64,000 nt of DNA, from the NCBI GenBank assembly GCA_002715965.1, contig PBAL01000079.1:1-64000 (forward strand), written 5' to 3'. Shown here one piece after another: positions 52,774 to 61,500 of the stretch. Within the stretch, counting starts at the first letter, position 1, and each line of letters starts with the position of its first letter. The translations under genes and the position numbers were made by a program. The DNA comes from Verrucomicrobiales bacterium (GTDB taxonomy: Bacteria > Verrucomicrobiota > Verrucomicrobiia > Limisphaerales > JAYPXF01). The notes under the pieces were generated by a model. That model had not been told where the DNA came from. It worked only from the letters and a program-made list of their open reading frames with translations, and ran no database searches.

Positions 52774-53180
52774 TCAGTGTTTGTGATGCTTCCGCAGCTT
52801 CTGCAACAGCTCTGCCAATTCCGCAGACGCGTCTTCCCGCTTGTTCATCTTGTTCGATACCGAGGCAGCAATTTCTGCGATGTGGGCTACTCCTTCTGTA
52901 TCGTTCGCCGTACGAGGGCCAGTTGGTCCCGTTCGAGAGTCATCTCTTCCAATTTATCTGAAGTTTGGACCAACTCGGGCTGCGTCTTCTTCAGTACAGC
53001 GGTGGTCTGTTTCAGGTTCTGTTCGTGGCTTGATGCCGCTTTTGCCTTGCCAGCCCAATAGACGGACAGTGCGATTGCCAGAACGGCGATGATTGGTGAG
53101 ATCGGGTGTCCGACGCCAGAATTTGATTCTCGGTTGGTCTTTTCAACGCCCATTTTCTTGTCTTTGGTTTGCGGGGTCAT
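52774..53180 (-). pseudogene. Small membrane coiled-coil protein gene, frameshifted
   Basis: From the ATG at 53180: 'MTPQTKDKKMGVEKTNRESN', one membrane helix ('ISPIIAVLAIALSVYWAGKA') and a helical region 'LKKTQPELVQTSDKLEEMTL'. The frame stops at 52887, but a neighbouring frame continues with convincing protein 'NDTEGVAHIAEIAASVSNKM' and 'NKREDASAELAELLQKLRKH' to a TGA at 52774. An indel at about 52915-52930 explains it. The intact protein would be ~135 residues, membrane-anchored with a coiled coil. Family unknown. Confidence 0.55.
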
Positions 53181-53452
53181 GTGGGGTCTTTGAATTCGGC
53201 GAATTCTTCGATTTAAGCTTTTCGCGTAGCAATTCCCCACGACGACCAGCGTCAACAAGGTTGGCCTCAAGCCACTTCTTCTGCAGTGAGAGCATGTCGC
53301 GCTCTAGAGTTACCTCATCCAGCTGCCTTCCCAGATCAACGATTTGCTGATCCCGCCCGGCGATTTGCTCCTGGCGGCTCTCAGACGTATTACTGCTGCG
53401 CTCCTGAATCGGTCAGGAGAACCGTCAGAGGAGGCCTCTCTCATGTGTTCCT
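53143..53452 (-). pseudogene. Second small coiled-coil gene, probably decayed
   Basis: A minus-strand frame from 53412 to a TGA at 53143 reads 'SRQEQIAGRDQQIVDLGRQL' and 'DEVTLERDMLSLQKKWLEAN', but has no start codon near its head. The only good ATG (53452, 'MREASSDGSPDRF') is in another frame. 'LDEVTLERDMLSL' resembles 'LEEMTLERDQLAL' of the next gene downstream, so the two may be diverged duplicates. Its 3' end overlaps the start of that gene. Confidence 0.35.
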
Positions 53453-53565
53453 GCCGGGATGGTAGCATTCGCCAACGGTAAACGCGGCCAGGAGTTCTTT
53501 GCAGGAAAGCACCCGATTCATACTTATGCAGGTCCACTTGCAGGGTTTACCTTAGACGCGAGTCT

Positions 53566-53604
53566 TTGACCTAGGGGGGTGTCCAAGGGTAAATACAATG
53601 TATT
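53566..53604 (+). promoter_or_regulatory. Candidate promoter and operator of the BrnT/BrnA pair
   Basis: TTGACC (53566-53571) and TAAATA (53590-53595) are 18 bases apart, 55 bases before brnT. A short perfect inverted repeat AATAC-AAT-GTATT (53592-53604) overlaps the -10 box. BrnA antitoxins repress their own operon by binding such palindromes, so this is a plausible autoregulatory site. Assigned by eye. Confidence 0.5.
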
Positions 53605-53649
53605 CACAGCCCGTGCACATTGAATTCACGCTGAGATCCGCCGACCGAA

Positions 53650-53934
53650 ATGCAATTTGACTGGGACAATCCGCCGTTCGAAATGGACGAAGAGCTGAGT
53701 GCTCAGGAGATTGAGGAATCATTCGAAGACCCATTTGCAGCCAAATTGTTGCCGGATTCCCCCCGTTTTGAGGCTTCCAACCGCTTTTTCAACCTTGGCC
53801 GGTCCGCTGGAGGAAAGGGTGTTTTTAGTGTGTACCGCACCAACGGGAAACAGTTTCGGATCATCTCCGCCCGTTTGTTCGAGCCGGAAGAGATGTTTTT
53901 CTACAAACACCGAATGAAGAAGCTTTTGAATTAA
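53650..53934 (+). CDS. brnT: BrnT-family ribonuclease toxin
   Basis: A 94-residue protein of the BrnT (RelE-like fold) toxin family. It has the family outline: 'FDWDNPPFEM' at the start, 'IEESFEDPFAAKLLPDSPRF', 'NRFFNLGRSAGGKGVFSVYR' and the hallmark 'FRIISARLFEPEEMFFYK' near the C-terminus, where the conserved Arg and Glu/Tyr region lies. BrnT toxins cleave RNA and are neutralised by BrnA. The antitoxin-like gene follows after 23 bases. The N-terminal 'KxxxNxxKHG' stretch of classical BrnT is absent and replaced by 'EMDEELSAQE'. Confidence 0.82.
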   Translation: MQFDWDNPPFEMDEELSAQEIEESFEDPFAAKLLPDSPRFEASNRFFNLGRSAGGKGVFSVYRTNGKQFRIISARLFEPEEMFFYKHRMKKLLN

Positions 53935-53957
53935 GATTAACGTTAATGTAAATCGAT

Positions 53958-54233
53958 ATGGTTACTTTGACGACATGGGAAGAGATTCCCCAATTTGAAA
54001 CCGAACAGGCAGAGGCCGATTTCTGGCGCGGTCATCGTCTGGACCTTCGGCTGATCGACACCGCGCTGGCCGACAGCGCTCAATCGACTGAGTCCGTCAC
54101 CATTACTCTGAGAATGGACCCGCGGATGCTGTCTCGCATCAAGCGCCTCGCGCGCTCCCGCTACATCAACTACCAGAGCATGATCAAGCAGTGGCTTGGT
54201 GAAAGATTGGAACAGGAATTGCGAAGCCGCTGA
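53958..54233 (+). CDS. brnA: BrnA/CopG-like antitoxin
   Basis: A 91-residue protein with a C-terminal ribbon-helix-helix: 'VTITLRMDPRMLSRIKRLAR' then 'YINYQSMIKQWLGERLEQEL', the YQxxI-W pattern of BrnA/CopG antitoxins. The N-terminal part ('WEEIPQFETEQAEADFWRGH') resembles the toxin-binding arm of CopG-type antitoxins such as those in CopG-BrnT pairs. It lies directly after the toxin, the usual brnT-brnA order. It probably also represses the operon through the inverted repeat at 53592-53604. Confidence 0.82.
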   Translation: MVTLTTWEEIPQFETEQAEADFWRGHRLDLRLIDTALADSAQSTESVTITLRMDPRMLSRIKRLARSRYINYQSMIKQWLGERLEQELRSR

Positions 54234-54256
54234 GGATTCGACAGTATGCGTCATCC

Positions 54257-54973
54257 ATGACCACGTTAACGAGCAAGTTCAGGGGAATTCGACGGGGAGC
54301 GTTCACGCTCATCGAGCTCCTCGTGGTGATTTCGATCATCGCGCTCGTGGCCAGCATGGTGGTCGGCTTGGCGGGTGGAAGCAGCGCAGCGAAGCAGCGC
54401 AGGCTCACCGAATCCAAACTCTCCAAGCTCACCACCGCAATCGACACCTACAAACTGGACAAAGGACACTGGCCTCCGGTTTTCAAGCCCTACAACACCA
54501 CGAACAACGGGCATTACACCTCGCTGTTCTATGAGCTCGTCGGAGTGACCTACACCAACATCGTAAATCCTCCGGCACCCTCACGGACGCTCTACTATCC
54601 CGAGGGAATCCAGCCTGGAATGGTCTTTGAATCGGACGATTTGAATCATGCGTTCGGAGTTCCCGGGGTGGCCAATTTCACGGAAGTCGGCGGGCGGGTG
54701 AACTCCTACTTCGATGTCTCCGCCGAGAAAGACTATGCCGTCAGCCCCAACCGGCATCCGGTGACCGGCGTTGTCCGGCCCACGAAACCAGTGGCTCTCT
54801 TTCAGGTCGGCGCGCGCCATTGGACCAATGCCCTGGTGACCAACTACTGGAATTATCGCCTCCAGCCCGACGACGGGCACAATCCCAATACCTATGATCT
54901 CTGGGCGGAAATTCGCGGCAAGAAACCAGGCGAGGCAGACAAAGTCGTGATCGGAAATTGGAACACCAAGTAA
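54257..54973 (+). CDS. Prepilin-like protein, GspG type (cassette protein 1)
   Basis: A 238-residue type IV pilin-like protein with prepilin site 'RRGAFTLIELLVVISIIALV' (cleavage before Phe or Ala, Glu at +5/+6). A long amphipathic helix continues into 'RRLTESKLSKLTTAIDTYKL', then 'DKGHWPPVF', the GspG-like 'Y..D.G.YP' region. The soluble part is ~150 residues, beta-rich, with Tyr/Asn content. It is the first gene of a tight six-gene cassette; the next start is 2 bases after its stop. Likely a major pseudopilin or pilus subunit of a type II secretion-like system. Confidence 0.88.
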   Translation: MTTLTSKFRGIRRGAFTLIELLVVISIIALVASMVVGLAGGSSAAKQRRLTESKLSKLTTAIDTYKLDKGHWPPVFKPYNTTNNGHYTSLFYELVGVTYTNIVNPPAPSRTLYYPEGIQPGMVFESDDLNHAFGVPGVANFTEVGGRVNSYFDVSAEKDYAVSPNRHPVTGVVRPTKPVALFQVGARHWTNALVTNYWNYRLQPDDGHNPNTYDLWAEIRGKKPGEADKVVIGNWNTK

Positions 54974-54975
54974 TT

Positions 54976-55782
54976 ATGAAAATGCACACCAAACGCTTCA
55001 CACAATCGGGCATGACCCTGGTCGAGATTCTCGTGGTCATCTCCATCATCGCATTGCTGGCCGGCATGATTGTTCCCGCCGTCGGCAAGGCCAAGGTCAA
55101 GGCCAAAATCGCCAAGGCCAAGACTGAGATGGGCGATATCAAGGGAGCTATTTCGGCGTATCGCGCGGATTATAGTATTCTCCCCTCTTCACCAGCTGCG
55201 GCGGCTCGCGGAACAGACATGGTTTTTGGCACTTGGGGTGTGGCGGGTTATTCCGGCACAGCCGGCTTTGCAGGAACAACAATCACCAACGGTGGCGCAT
55301 ATGAGGCGAATAACCAGGAGCTGATGCTGATTCTCACCGCGACTTCCACCAACCAATTCCCGGGTGCCTCCAACGGAGTCAATGAAAACAATGCGCGCAA
55401 CACGAAGAAAACCACTTATCTGAACGCAAAGCAGAATAGCGGGACTGGTCCGGGCTTGGGCTATGACGCAATATATCGCGATCCTTGGGGGCTACCCTAC
55501 ATTGTCACCGTGGACCTGAACTACGACGACTACGTATACCCGGCAATTTATCGCCGAAACCTCGTCAGCCAAAAGAGTGGCGCCGTGGGTTACTTTGGAG
55601 CGATCAAGCAGGGAACAGGTGGTGGCGGGGTAAACAACTGGGCGGTTCGCGATGCAGTCGCAGTTTGGTCGATGGGGCCGGACAAGGGATTTGTGCCCAA
55701 TCAAAACGCCGAAGCCCAGGCGACCGTTGCCAATAAGAAAGTATCCAACAGTGACAATGTACTAAGCTGGGACAGCGAATGA
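54976..55782 (+). CDS. Prepilin-like protein, GspG type (cassette protein 2)
   Basis: A 268-residue prepilin: leader 'MKMHTKRFTQSG', cleavage before Met, Glu at +5 ('MTLVEILVVISIIALLAGMI'). The helix is extended by a Lys/Ala-rich segment 'KAKVKAKIAKAKTEMGDIKG', followed by 'AISAYRADYSILPSS' as in GspG. Soluble part has 'RDPWGLPYIVTVDLNYDDYV', reminiscent of the GspG 'DPWG.PY' calcium-loop text. Start ATG 54976, 2 bases after the previous stop; the longer frame from 54958 is less likely. Paralogue of the preceding protein. Confidence 0.9.
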   Translation: MKMHTKRFTQSGMTLVEILVVISIIALLAGMIVPAVGKAKVKAKIAKAKTEMGDIKGAISAYRADYSILPSSPAAAARGTDMVFGTWGVAGYSGTAGFAGTTITNGGAYEANNQELMLILTATSTNQFPGASNGVNENNARNTKKTTYLNAKQNSGTGPGLGYDAIYRDPWGLPYIVTVDLNYDDYVYPAIYRRNLVSQKSGAVGYFGAIKQGTGGGGVNNWAVRDAVAVWSMGPDKGFVPNQNAEAQATVANKKVSNSDNVLSWDSE

Positions 55783-55786
55783 TCCA

Positions 55787-56812
55787 ATGAATCTCACCAC
55801 TCAAAACTTTTCCAATGAGCTCGGACTCCCATCGCGCAGGAGCGTGTGGGCGTTCACGCTCGTGGAAATGTTGGTGGTGCTCGCGGTGATCGGAATCATC
55901 GCAGGCCTTGCCTTGCCGACGTTGACCGGACTTGGAAAGGGAAACGTAAATTCAGCCGGGACCAGAAAGCTGTTGGACGACCTGATGTATGCCCGGCAGA
56001 AAGCGATAGCCGGGCGCACCAAAGTCTATGTGATGTTCATGCCGGAATTCAGGTATTTCTCCTTCGGCCCGTCACAAGGTAGCCTGAACCCACCAGTCCC
56101 ATTCTCTACCATCCCTGGGAGCAACGACTTCGTTAACAACCTCGTTCCCAACAAAATCGCATCCAGCCAGATGATTGGTTATACGATCTTCGCCGACCGC
56201 AGCGTGGGCGATCAACCGGGGAGGAAGACATCAAGGTTTATCACGGATTGGGAATACCTCCCCGAAGGCGTGCACATTCCACATCAGATTCTGATGAACC
56301 CGAACATATTTCTCAACGTGTCACGCTTCACCGCCGGTTCCGGACCCAATGACGTGACCATGCCGATTGAGTTTACCAATAAGACGGCGAACTATTATTT
56401 GCCATGCATCGGGTTCGATACGCGCGGCCGGCTGATAGGTCGCCCCATCGGGGGAACGAACACCAATGACGTGGTGATCCCGATTCTGGAAGGAGCCGTA
56501 CAGATCCCCGAGCATCCCACGCTCAAGGATCGCAATGACGCAATTACAGTTCCGGGTATCGTAACGGCCAAGCCCATCTTGAATGGAGAGATCATCAACA
56601 ACCTTATGTACACGGTGGCCGGCACGTCGGGGATGACCAATTCAGTTACCTATAACGGGATACTTTACCGCGATGGCGACGCGTTCATGGGAACTTCCAC
56701 CAGTAATTATGTCGTTATCGCAGGTAGTCCACGTTTGTTTCTCGTGAACGGAGTCAGGCTGGACCGGCTCACCGGGCGTGGGCGGATCATTTCACCGAAG
56801 CTGGAATTATAG
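55787..56812 (+). CDS. Prepilin-like protein, GspH / Verru_Chthon cassette D type
   Basis: A 341-residue minor pseudopilin. The leader of about 23 residues ends in Ala, with Glu at +5 ('WAFTLVEMLVVLAVIGIIAG'). 'GTRKLLDDLMYARQKAIAGR' is the GspH-type helix (the 'L...R..A' pattern), then 'TKVYVMFMPEFRYF'. The soluble part is much longer than GspH and rich in Asn/Thr. In the Verru_Chthon set this fits protein D. Its stop TAG is followed by the next gene's ATG after 3 bases. Confidence 0.8.
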   Translation: MNLTTQNFSNELGLPSRRSVWAFTLVEMLVVLAVIGIIAGLALPTLTGLGKGNVNSAGTRKLLDDLMYARQKAIAGRTKVYVMFMPEFRYFSFGPSQGSLNPPVPFSTIPGSNDFVNNLVPNKIASSQMIGYTIFADRSVGDQPGRKTSRFITDWEYLPEGVHIPHQILMNPNIFLNVSRFTAGSGPNDVTMPIEFTNKTANYYLPCIGFDTRGRLIGRPIGGTNTNDVVIPILEGAVQIPEHPTLKDRNDAITVPGIVTAKPILNGEIINNLMYTVAGTSGMTNSVTYNGILYRDGDAFMGTSTSNYVVIAGSPRLFLVNGVRLDRLTGRGRIISPKLEL

Positions 56813-56815
56813 GTG

Positions 56816-57646
56816 ATGGATTTGGAAATCGAACAACCGCAATCCACCGGCAACGCGTCCAGGCGTTCCGAGCGCGCATTCACGATGATCGAGGTCGCAT
56901 TGAGCCTCGGTATCGTTGCCTTCGCATTGGTTGCGATCATCGGCATTCTGCCAACTGGGTTGAAGGCCCAACAGCAGAATCGGGAGGAGACCATTATCGC
57001 CCAGGATGGCGTATACCTGATGGAAGCGATTCGAGCGGCCGCTCTGTCGAGCAATCTGAATGTGCTGACACAGAATCTTGTTGGCCTGTTCGTCACGAAT
57101 ATTTCCGTGAACACCAATTTCCCCGTATCCTTTGGAACACCCGAAGGGGTCATTTATACGCCAGCCGTAGGTGCGCCGGTTGCCACCAATGTAAACAATC
57201 CCTTGCAGGTGATCCTGCAGATGTGCCGGCCGAACTTTGATGCCGAAACCTCCACGACGAATCATGTGTTCGCTGTGTTCAAGGGATTCAGTGGAAACTT
57301 GAGCGAGATCGCTCCGGATCCAAACGCCATTCGTTTCCAATATCGTGTAGATGTGGAATTGAGTTCCATCACGAATGTGATTGGCACGACCAACTTTGCA
57401 ACGCGTTTCATGATGACAAATCTGTATAACCTGAAGCTGCGATATCGCTGGCCTGCTCGTGATAACGGTCAAGTAATCGGTTTGGGTGAGAGGGTGATGC
57501 GCACACAAATTGCCGGTCGGCTTCAGCCTTACATGAACAGCAACGGTCTGGTTGCCATTTCGGCCCAGACCGCAGCGCTTACGAATATTACGGGTGGCGC
57601 AGCCAATCACGGCTACTTCATAGAGCCGGTACTCATTGGGCGATGA
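56816..57646 (+). CDS. Prepilin-like protein, GspI / Verru_Chthon cassette B type
   Basis: A 276-residue minor pseudopilin with leader to Ala and 'AFTMIEVALSLGIVAFALVA' (Glu at +5), then 'IIGILPTGLKAQQQNREETI', the text by which I recognise the cassette B family. GspI has a similar 'TLLEV..AL.I...A' helix. ATG 56816 is chosen; a GTG at 56813 is directly before it. The last codons overlap the next gene start (ATGA), so translation is coupled. Confidence 0.85.
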   Translation: MDLEIEQPQSTGNASRRSERAFTMIEVALSLGIVAFALVAIIGILPTGLKAQQQNREETIIAQDGVYLMEAIRAAALSSNLNVLTQNLVGLFVTNISVNTNFPVSFGTPEGVIYTPAVGAPVATNVNNPLQVILQMCRPNFDAETSTTNHVFAVFKGFSGNLSEIAPDPNAIRFQYRVDVELSSITNVIGTTNFATRFMMTNLYNLKLRYRWPARDNGQVIGLGERVMRTQIAGRLQPYMNSNGLVAISAQTAALTNITGGAANHGYFIEPVLIGR

Positions 57647-58560
57647 TTCTGCATCTGAAAGAATTTGCTGAAAACAGCCAGCGACCCAGTTGTCGTGGAC
57701 GCGAGTCTGATTCCAGGAAGCAACACGTGCGGGAGCGGAAACCTTATGGCAGGCAAAATCCAGATCGTATCCGTGTGGATCACTCCCGCTCAGGTGTCAC
57801 CGTATTGGAACTGCTCGTCGCCATGACCATGGTGTCCTTCATCATCCTGGTCCTTTACCAGATGTTTGATCGCACGCAGGCGCAAATGAGGAATGCGATC
57901 AAGCAGGTGGATCAATTGGAATCCGGCCGCGCCATGATGGACATCATCTATCGCGACATGACCCGGATGATCGCCCCACCCGAACCCGGTCTGGTTTCGT
58001 TTGAAATTGACGGGGACTATTCAGCGGGAGGCCTGGAAATGGCCTATAACACCCCGAGTAATATTTTCTATACCAACAAGATGGAGGCCTTGTTTTTCAA
58101 CGCCTACGATCCCGATGCCACGCCAACGAATTGGTCGGGATTGGGATATCGCGTGGCGCATTTCGCCGACGCGAGCCTGCCACCGACCAATGGATTCGGA
58201 TCGCTCTACCGCTATGAGACGAACGCCAGTCGTTTTACGCGAGATTTTCGAGATCAGTTCTTCCAAGCCGCGGTTTCCAATCACGTCCACAAGATTGCCG
58301 AAAACATCGTGCATTTCCGGGTAAACTTTTATGCCGACGGAATTATCACCAACATCTCCGCCAATCTGCAGGTCGATCGCGGTCTGGTGGGAAAAGCCTT
58401 GCCTGAGCTTTTGGAAGTGGAAATCGGATACATCGACGAAGAAACTGCGACGATCGCCCGTTCGTTGGGCTCGCCGGCAGCCGCGCGCAACTTTGTTGCG
58501 ATTCGCCCCGAGAAGGTGACGCTGTTTAGATTTCAGGTGCCGATCAAGACGCCGCGATAA
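57643..58560 (+). CDS. Prepilin-like protein, GspJ / Verru_Chthon cassette C type
   Basis: A 305-residue minor pseudopilin. It has an unusually long leader (about 51 residues, many Arg) before 'GVTVLELLVAMTMVSFIILV' (Glu at +5). The helix continues with 'LYQMFDRTQAQMRNAIKQVD', then 'SGRAMMDIIYRDMTRMIAPP', as in GspJ, where this helix packs with GspI. The end contains 'LLEVEIGYIDEET', a GspJ-like strand. Overlaps its upstream neighbour by ATGA and its downstream neighbour by TAATG, so all three are coupled. Confidence 0.86.
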   Translation: MILHLKEFAENSQRPSCRGRESDSRKQHVRERKPYGRQNPDRIRVDHSRSGVTVLELLVAMTMVSFIILVLYQMFDRTQAQMRNAIKQVDQLESGRAMMDIIYRDMTRMIAPPEPGLVSFEIDGDYSAGGLEMAYNTPSNIFYTNKMEALFFNAYDPDATPTNWSGLGYRVAHFADASLPPTNGFGSLYRYETNASRFTRDFRDQFFQAAVSNHVHKIAENIVHFRVNFYADGIITNISANLQVDRGLVGKALPELLEVEIGYIDEETATIARSLGSPAAARNFVAIRPEKVTLFRFQVPIKTPR

Positions 58561-61500
58561 TGAAGACGCTGAATGACAATTCGGGTAGTCCGGACCAATG
58601 GCCCCGGGTATGGCATGCGTCAACCAGGAAACCGGACGGTGTGGCATTGGTCGCAACGCTGATCATGCTCTCACTGGTTACATTCATGACCGTTGCCTTC
58701 CTCGGTGTCGCTCGGCGTGAGCGTCGAGCTGTTTCAGCAACATTGAGCCAGGGTGACGCACGAGATGCGATGCATGCCGCCTTGGAACACGCGCAGACCG
58801 ATCTGATCGAGCGGTTGATCACCGCAGACGATCCCTGGTCATACAGCCTCATCGTTTCCACCAACTTCATCAACCGAACCAGTTTGGTGACCACGCTTGG
58901 GAATCAGCCGACCGACGCAAATTACCCCTATGCTGCGACCAATACCTTGCAGCACCAACTGAGAAACCTGGCCAACTTGCAGCACCTTCCGTGGGTTCCG
59001 GTTTGGCATGAAGACTTCACCAATGCCTCTGGTGATCTCGCCTACGGCAACGGAGGGATAGAACAAGCCTATGGCCGGTTTTACTACGACTTTAACCAAA
59101 ATGGTTTCTTCGAGCCGACCTTCAGTGTGGGTTATGCGATGCCGACCGGGGGGCACACGTTCTATGCCGAGGCCCTTCCGGGTTTCTCATATAATCCGAC
59201 CAACAGTTCCGTTACCGGGCACTTCGTCGGTGATCCGCAATGGATCGGAATTCTTCAGGATCCGACCCGGCCGCACAGCAGGGAGAATCGATTCGTCGGA
59301 CGCTACTGCTACTTGATCGCCCCAATTGGAAAATCGCTGGATCTGAATTACATCCACAATCAGGCCAAAGAGAACACCAACAGCTATACACTCGGTGGCT
59401 CTCCTTCGCGTGATGCATATTTGCGTGGGATGGGGGTCGGCAGTTGGGATCTGAATCTTGGTGCGTTCATCAGCCAGTTGAACACCAACAATTTTGCGAA
59501 CACGAACTGGATCTACGGCCCGTATGAAAACCTCCCGATACCCGCCCGGCCAGCTCCCGCACCGGACGTTGCGTTGGCTCACGCGGCCAGCGTATTGCGG
59601 TATCGCTACAACAACAATTTCAGCGGTGTCGCATCTGTTGCCAATATGTATGGCGGTGTTGGCGTGTCCCGTTTGTTCGGCATCGGATTCGATCTCTACT
59701 CTGAACTCATGCCGGTCAATCTGAGTGGTGTCTATGATCTGAACTATCAGAATATCCTCAACAGACCTTGGGCTGGTGGTACGAACACAGCGGACATCGT
59801 CCATTTTCAACATCCGAACGAACTGCTGCAGCGAGGCGGGATTTACAACGAGTTTGCCGAGTATCTGAACGCTGTGGGCGGAGACACGAACGACCTACTT
59901 CAGGGGGGATACCCTCTGCAAAGCGGATTTGGGGTGAGGAACGCGGAAGCGTTTCATAGCCGTTACACATTCTATCGCCTGATGTCTCAATTGGGAACGG
60001 ACAGCGAGCCGGAGAATGGCCGTATGAACCTCAACTTTGATAACATCAGCACGAATGGTAATTTCGTGTCGCCGGATAATTCCGAGATCCAGGACGGACC
60101 GTTCAAATCGTGGTCGGCACTCAGGTTCTTCACAAATGTGGCTCAATCGCTCCTTGACGCCAGTGTGGAAACCAATGTTTACCCGCGAGTGGTTGGCGCC
60201 CAGACCGTATATGTGACCAATTATAGTCTGGGTAATGCCGATCCCAACAACTTCCTGGCAACCAATGGGAACCGCTTCTCAGGTGTGGGGTTGATCAGCC
60301 GGAATCCGGACGGCGCCGGCGGATGGCTGCCTGGTGCATTCCAGTTGGGCATTCCTCAATTCGATGGAACGACCAACACGATTACCTACACGAACAACAA
60401 ACTCATGATCAGCAATATCATGGTCTATCCGTTCAATATGTTTACCCCGGAGGTTCACCGTCTTTTCCAGGTCGCGGCCAATTTATATGAGACGGCCGGG
60501 AATGCGAGAGAATGGGATCCGGGCATTTCCTATCCTCCCGGAAGCCGCGTGCGCAGACTTAGCAGATACTACAATGCACCCGGTGGTGCCTCGGCGGGTG
60601 CTGACCCGGCAAGTGGAGGAGTCTGGGTGTTTGATGAACCGGGTGCGCCGACTGTGTTCCGTCCGACATTTCGCTTCGATTCCGCCAACGACATCGTTTA
60701 CCTGAGTGGCTTCATCGCGGAGTCCAACACGGCTTGGCTGTCGCTGCCTTACCTGGATATAGCAACCACGAACGACCGATTTCGATTCCTGCGGCTTCCA
60801 GCGGATCCGCTTTTCGTGAACGGAACCAATATGCATATCAAAGGAATTCCGGCAATAATAGGTGCACGGGGACCTGCAAGAGATGCATCGGGTGCAATTG
60901 TGGCGTCCGGATTGCCGGCATTGAACGAGGTGACGTATCGCCCATTTATTGGCGTGACTCGCAAGATGGAACTGGTCAAGACGAATGCCGCGGACATTCC
61001 TCGAATGACCAACTCTATGTATATCCTCTCGGTGTCGGTGGATATGGGAGCTGAGGTCTGGTTGCCGTATCAATATACCTATCCAAGGAACTTGGAGTTA
61101 CGGATCACGAACGAGTTGAGCCTGGTCATCACCAATCAATACGGACCTGTCCTGTTTTCACGCGTCACAAACGGGGTGGTGGATGTGGTGCCTGCCAATA
61201 CCTGGGTGCCGCTTCAGGCTGCGGGAAGTAATTCCATACCGGGTAACTTCCGCACTCCGTTCAGGGCAAACGTCGATCTATTGCGCAACATGGCGTACTC
61301 GACAAATTTCCCGCCATTGCCGGGCATGACCAATGGAGGATTTCGCCCGGCGAACTCCGCGCTGGCGAATACGGCTGGGTTTACCGGCACGAATTCTTTC
61401 CAGGCTGCTGAGTTGGGAATGGTTGTCTCGAATTGGTTTTCCTATTCGGCAGTGGACACCGACCTGAACCTGGTGGTGGATCATGTTAATCTCACGAATC

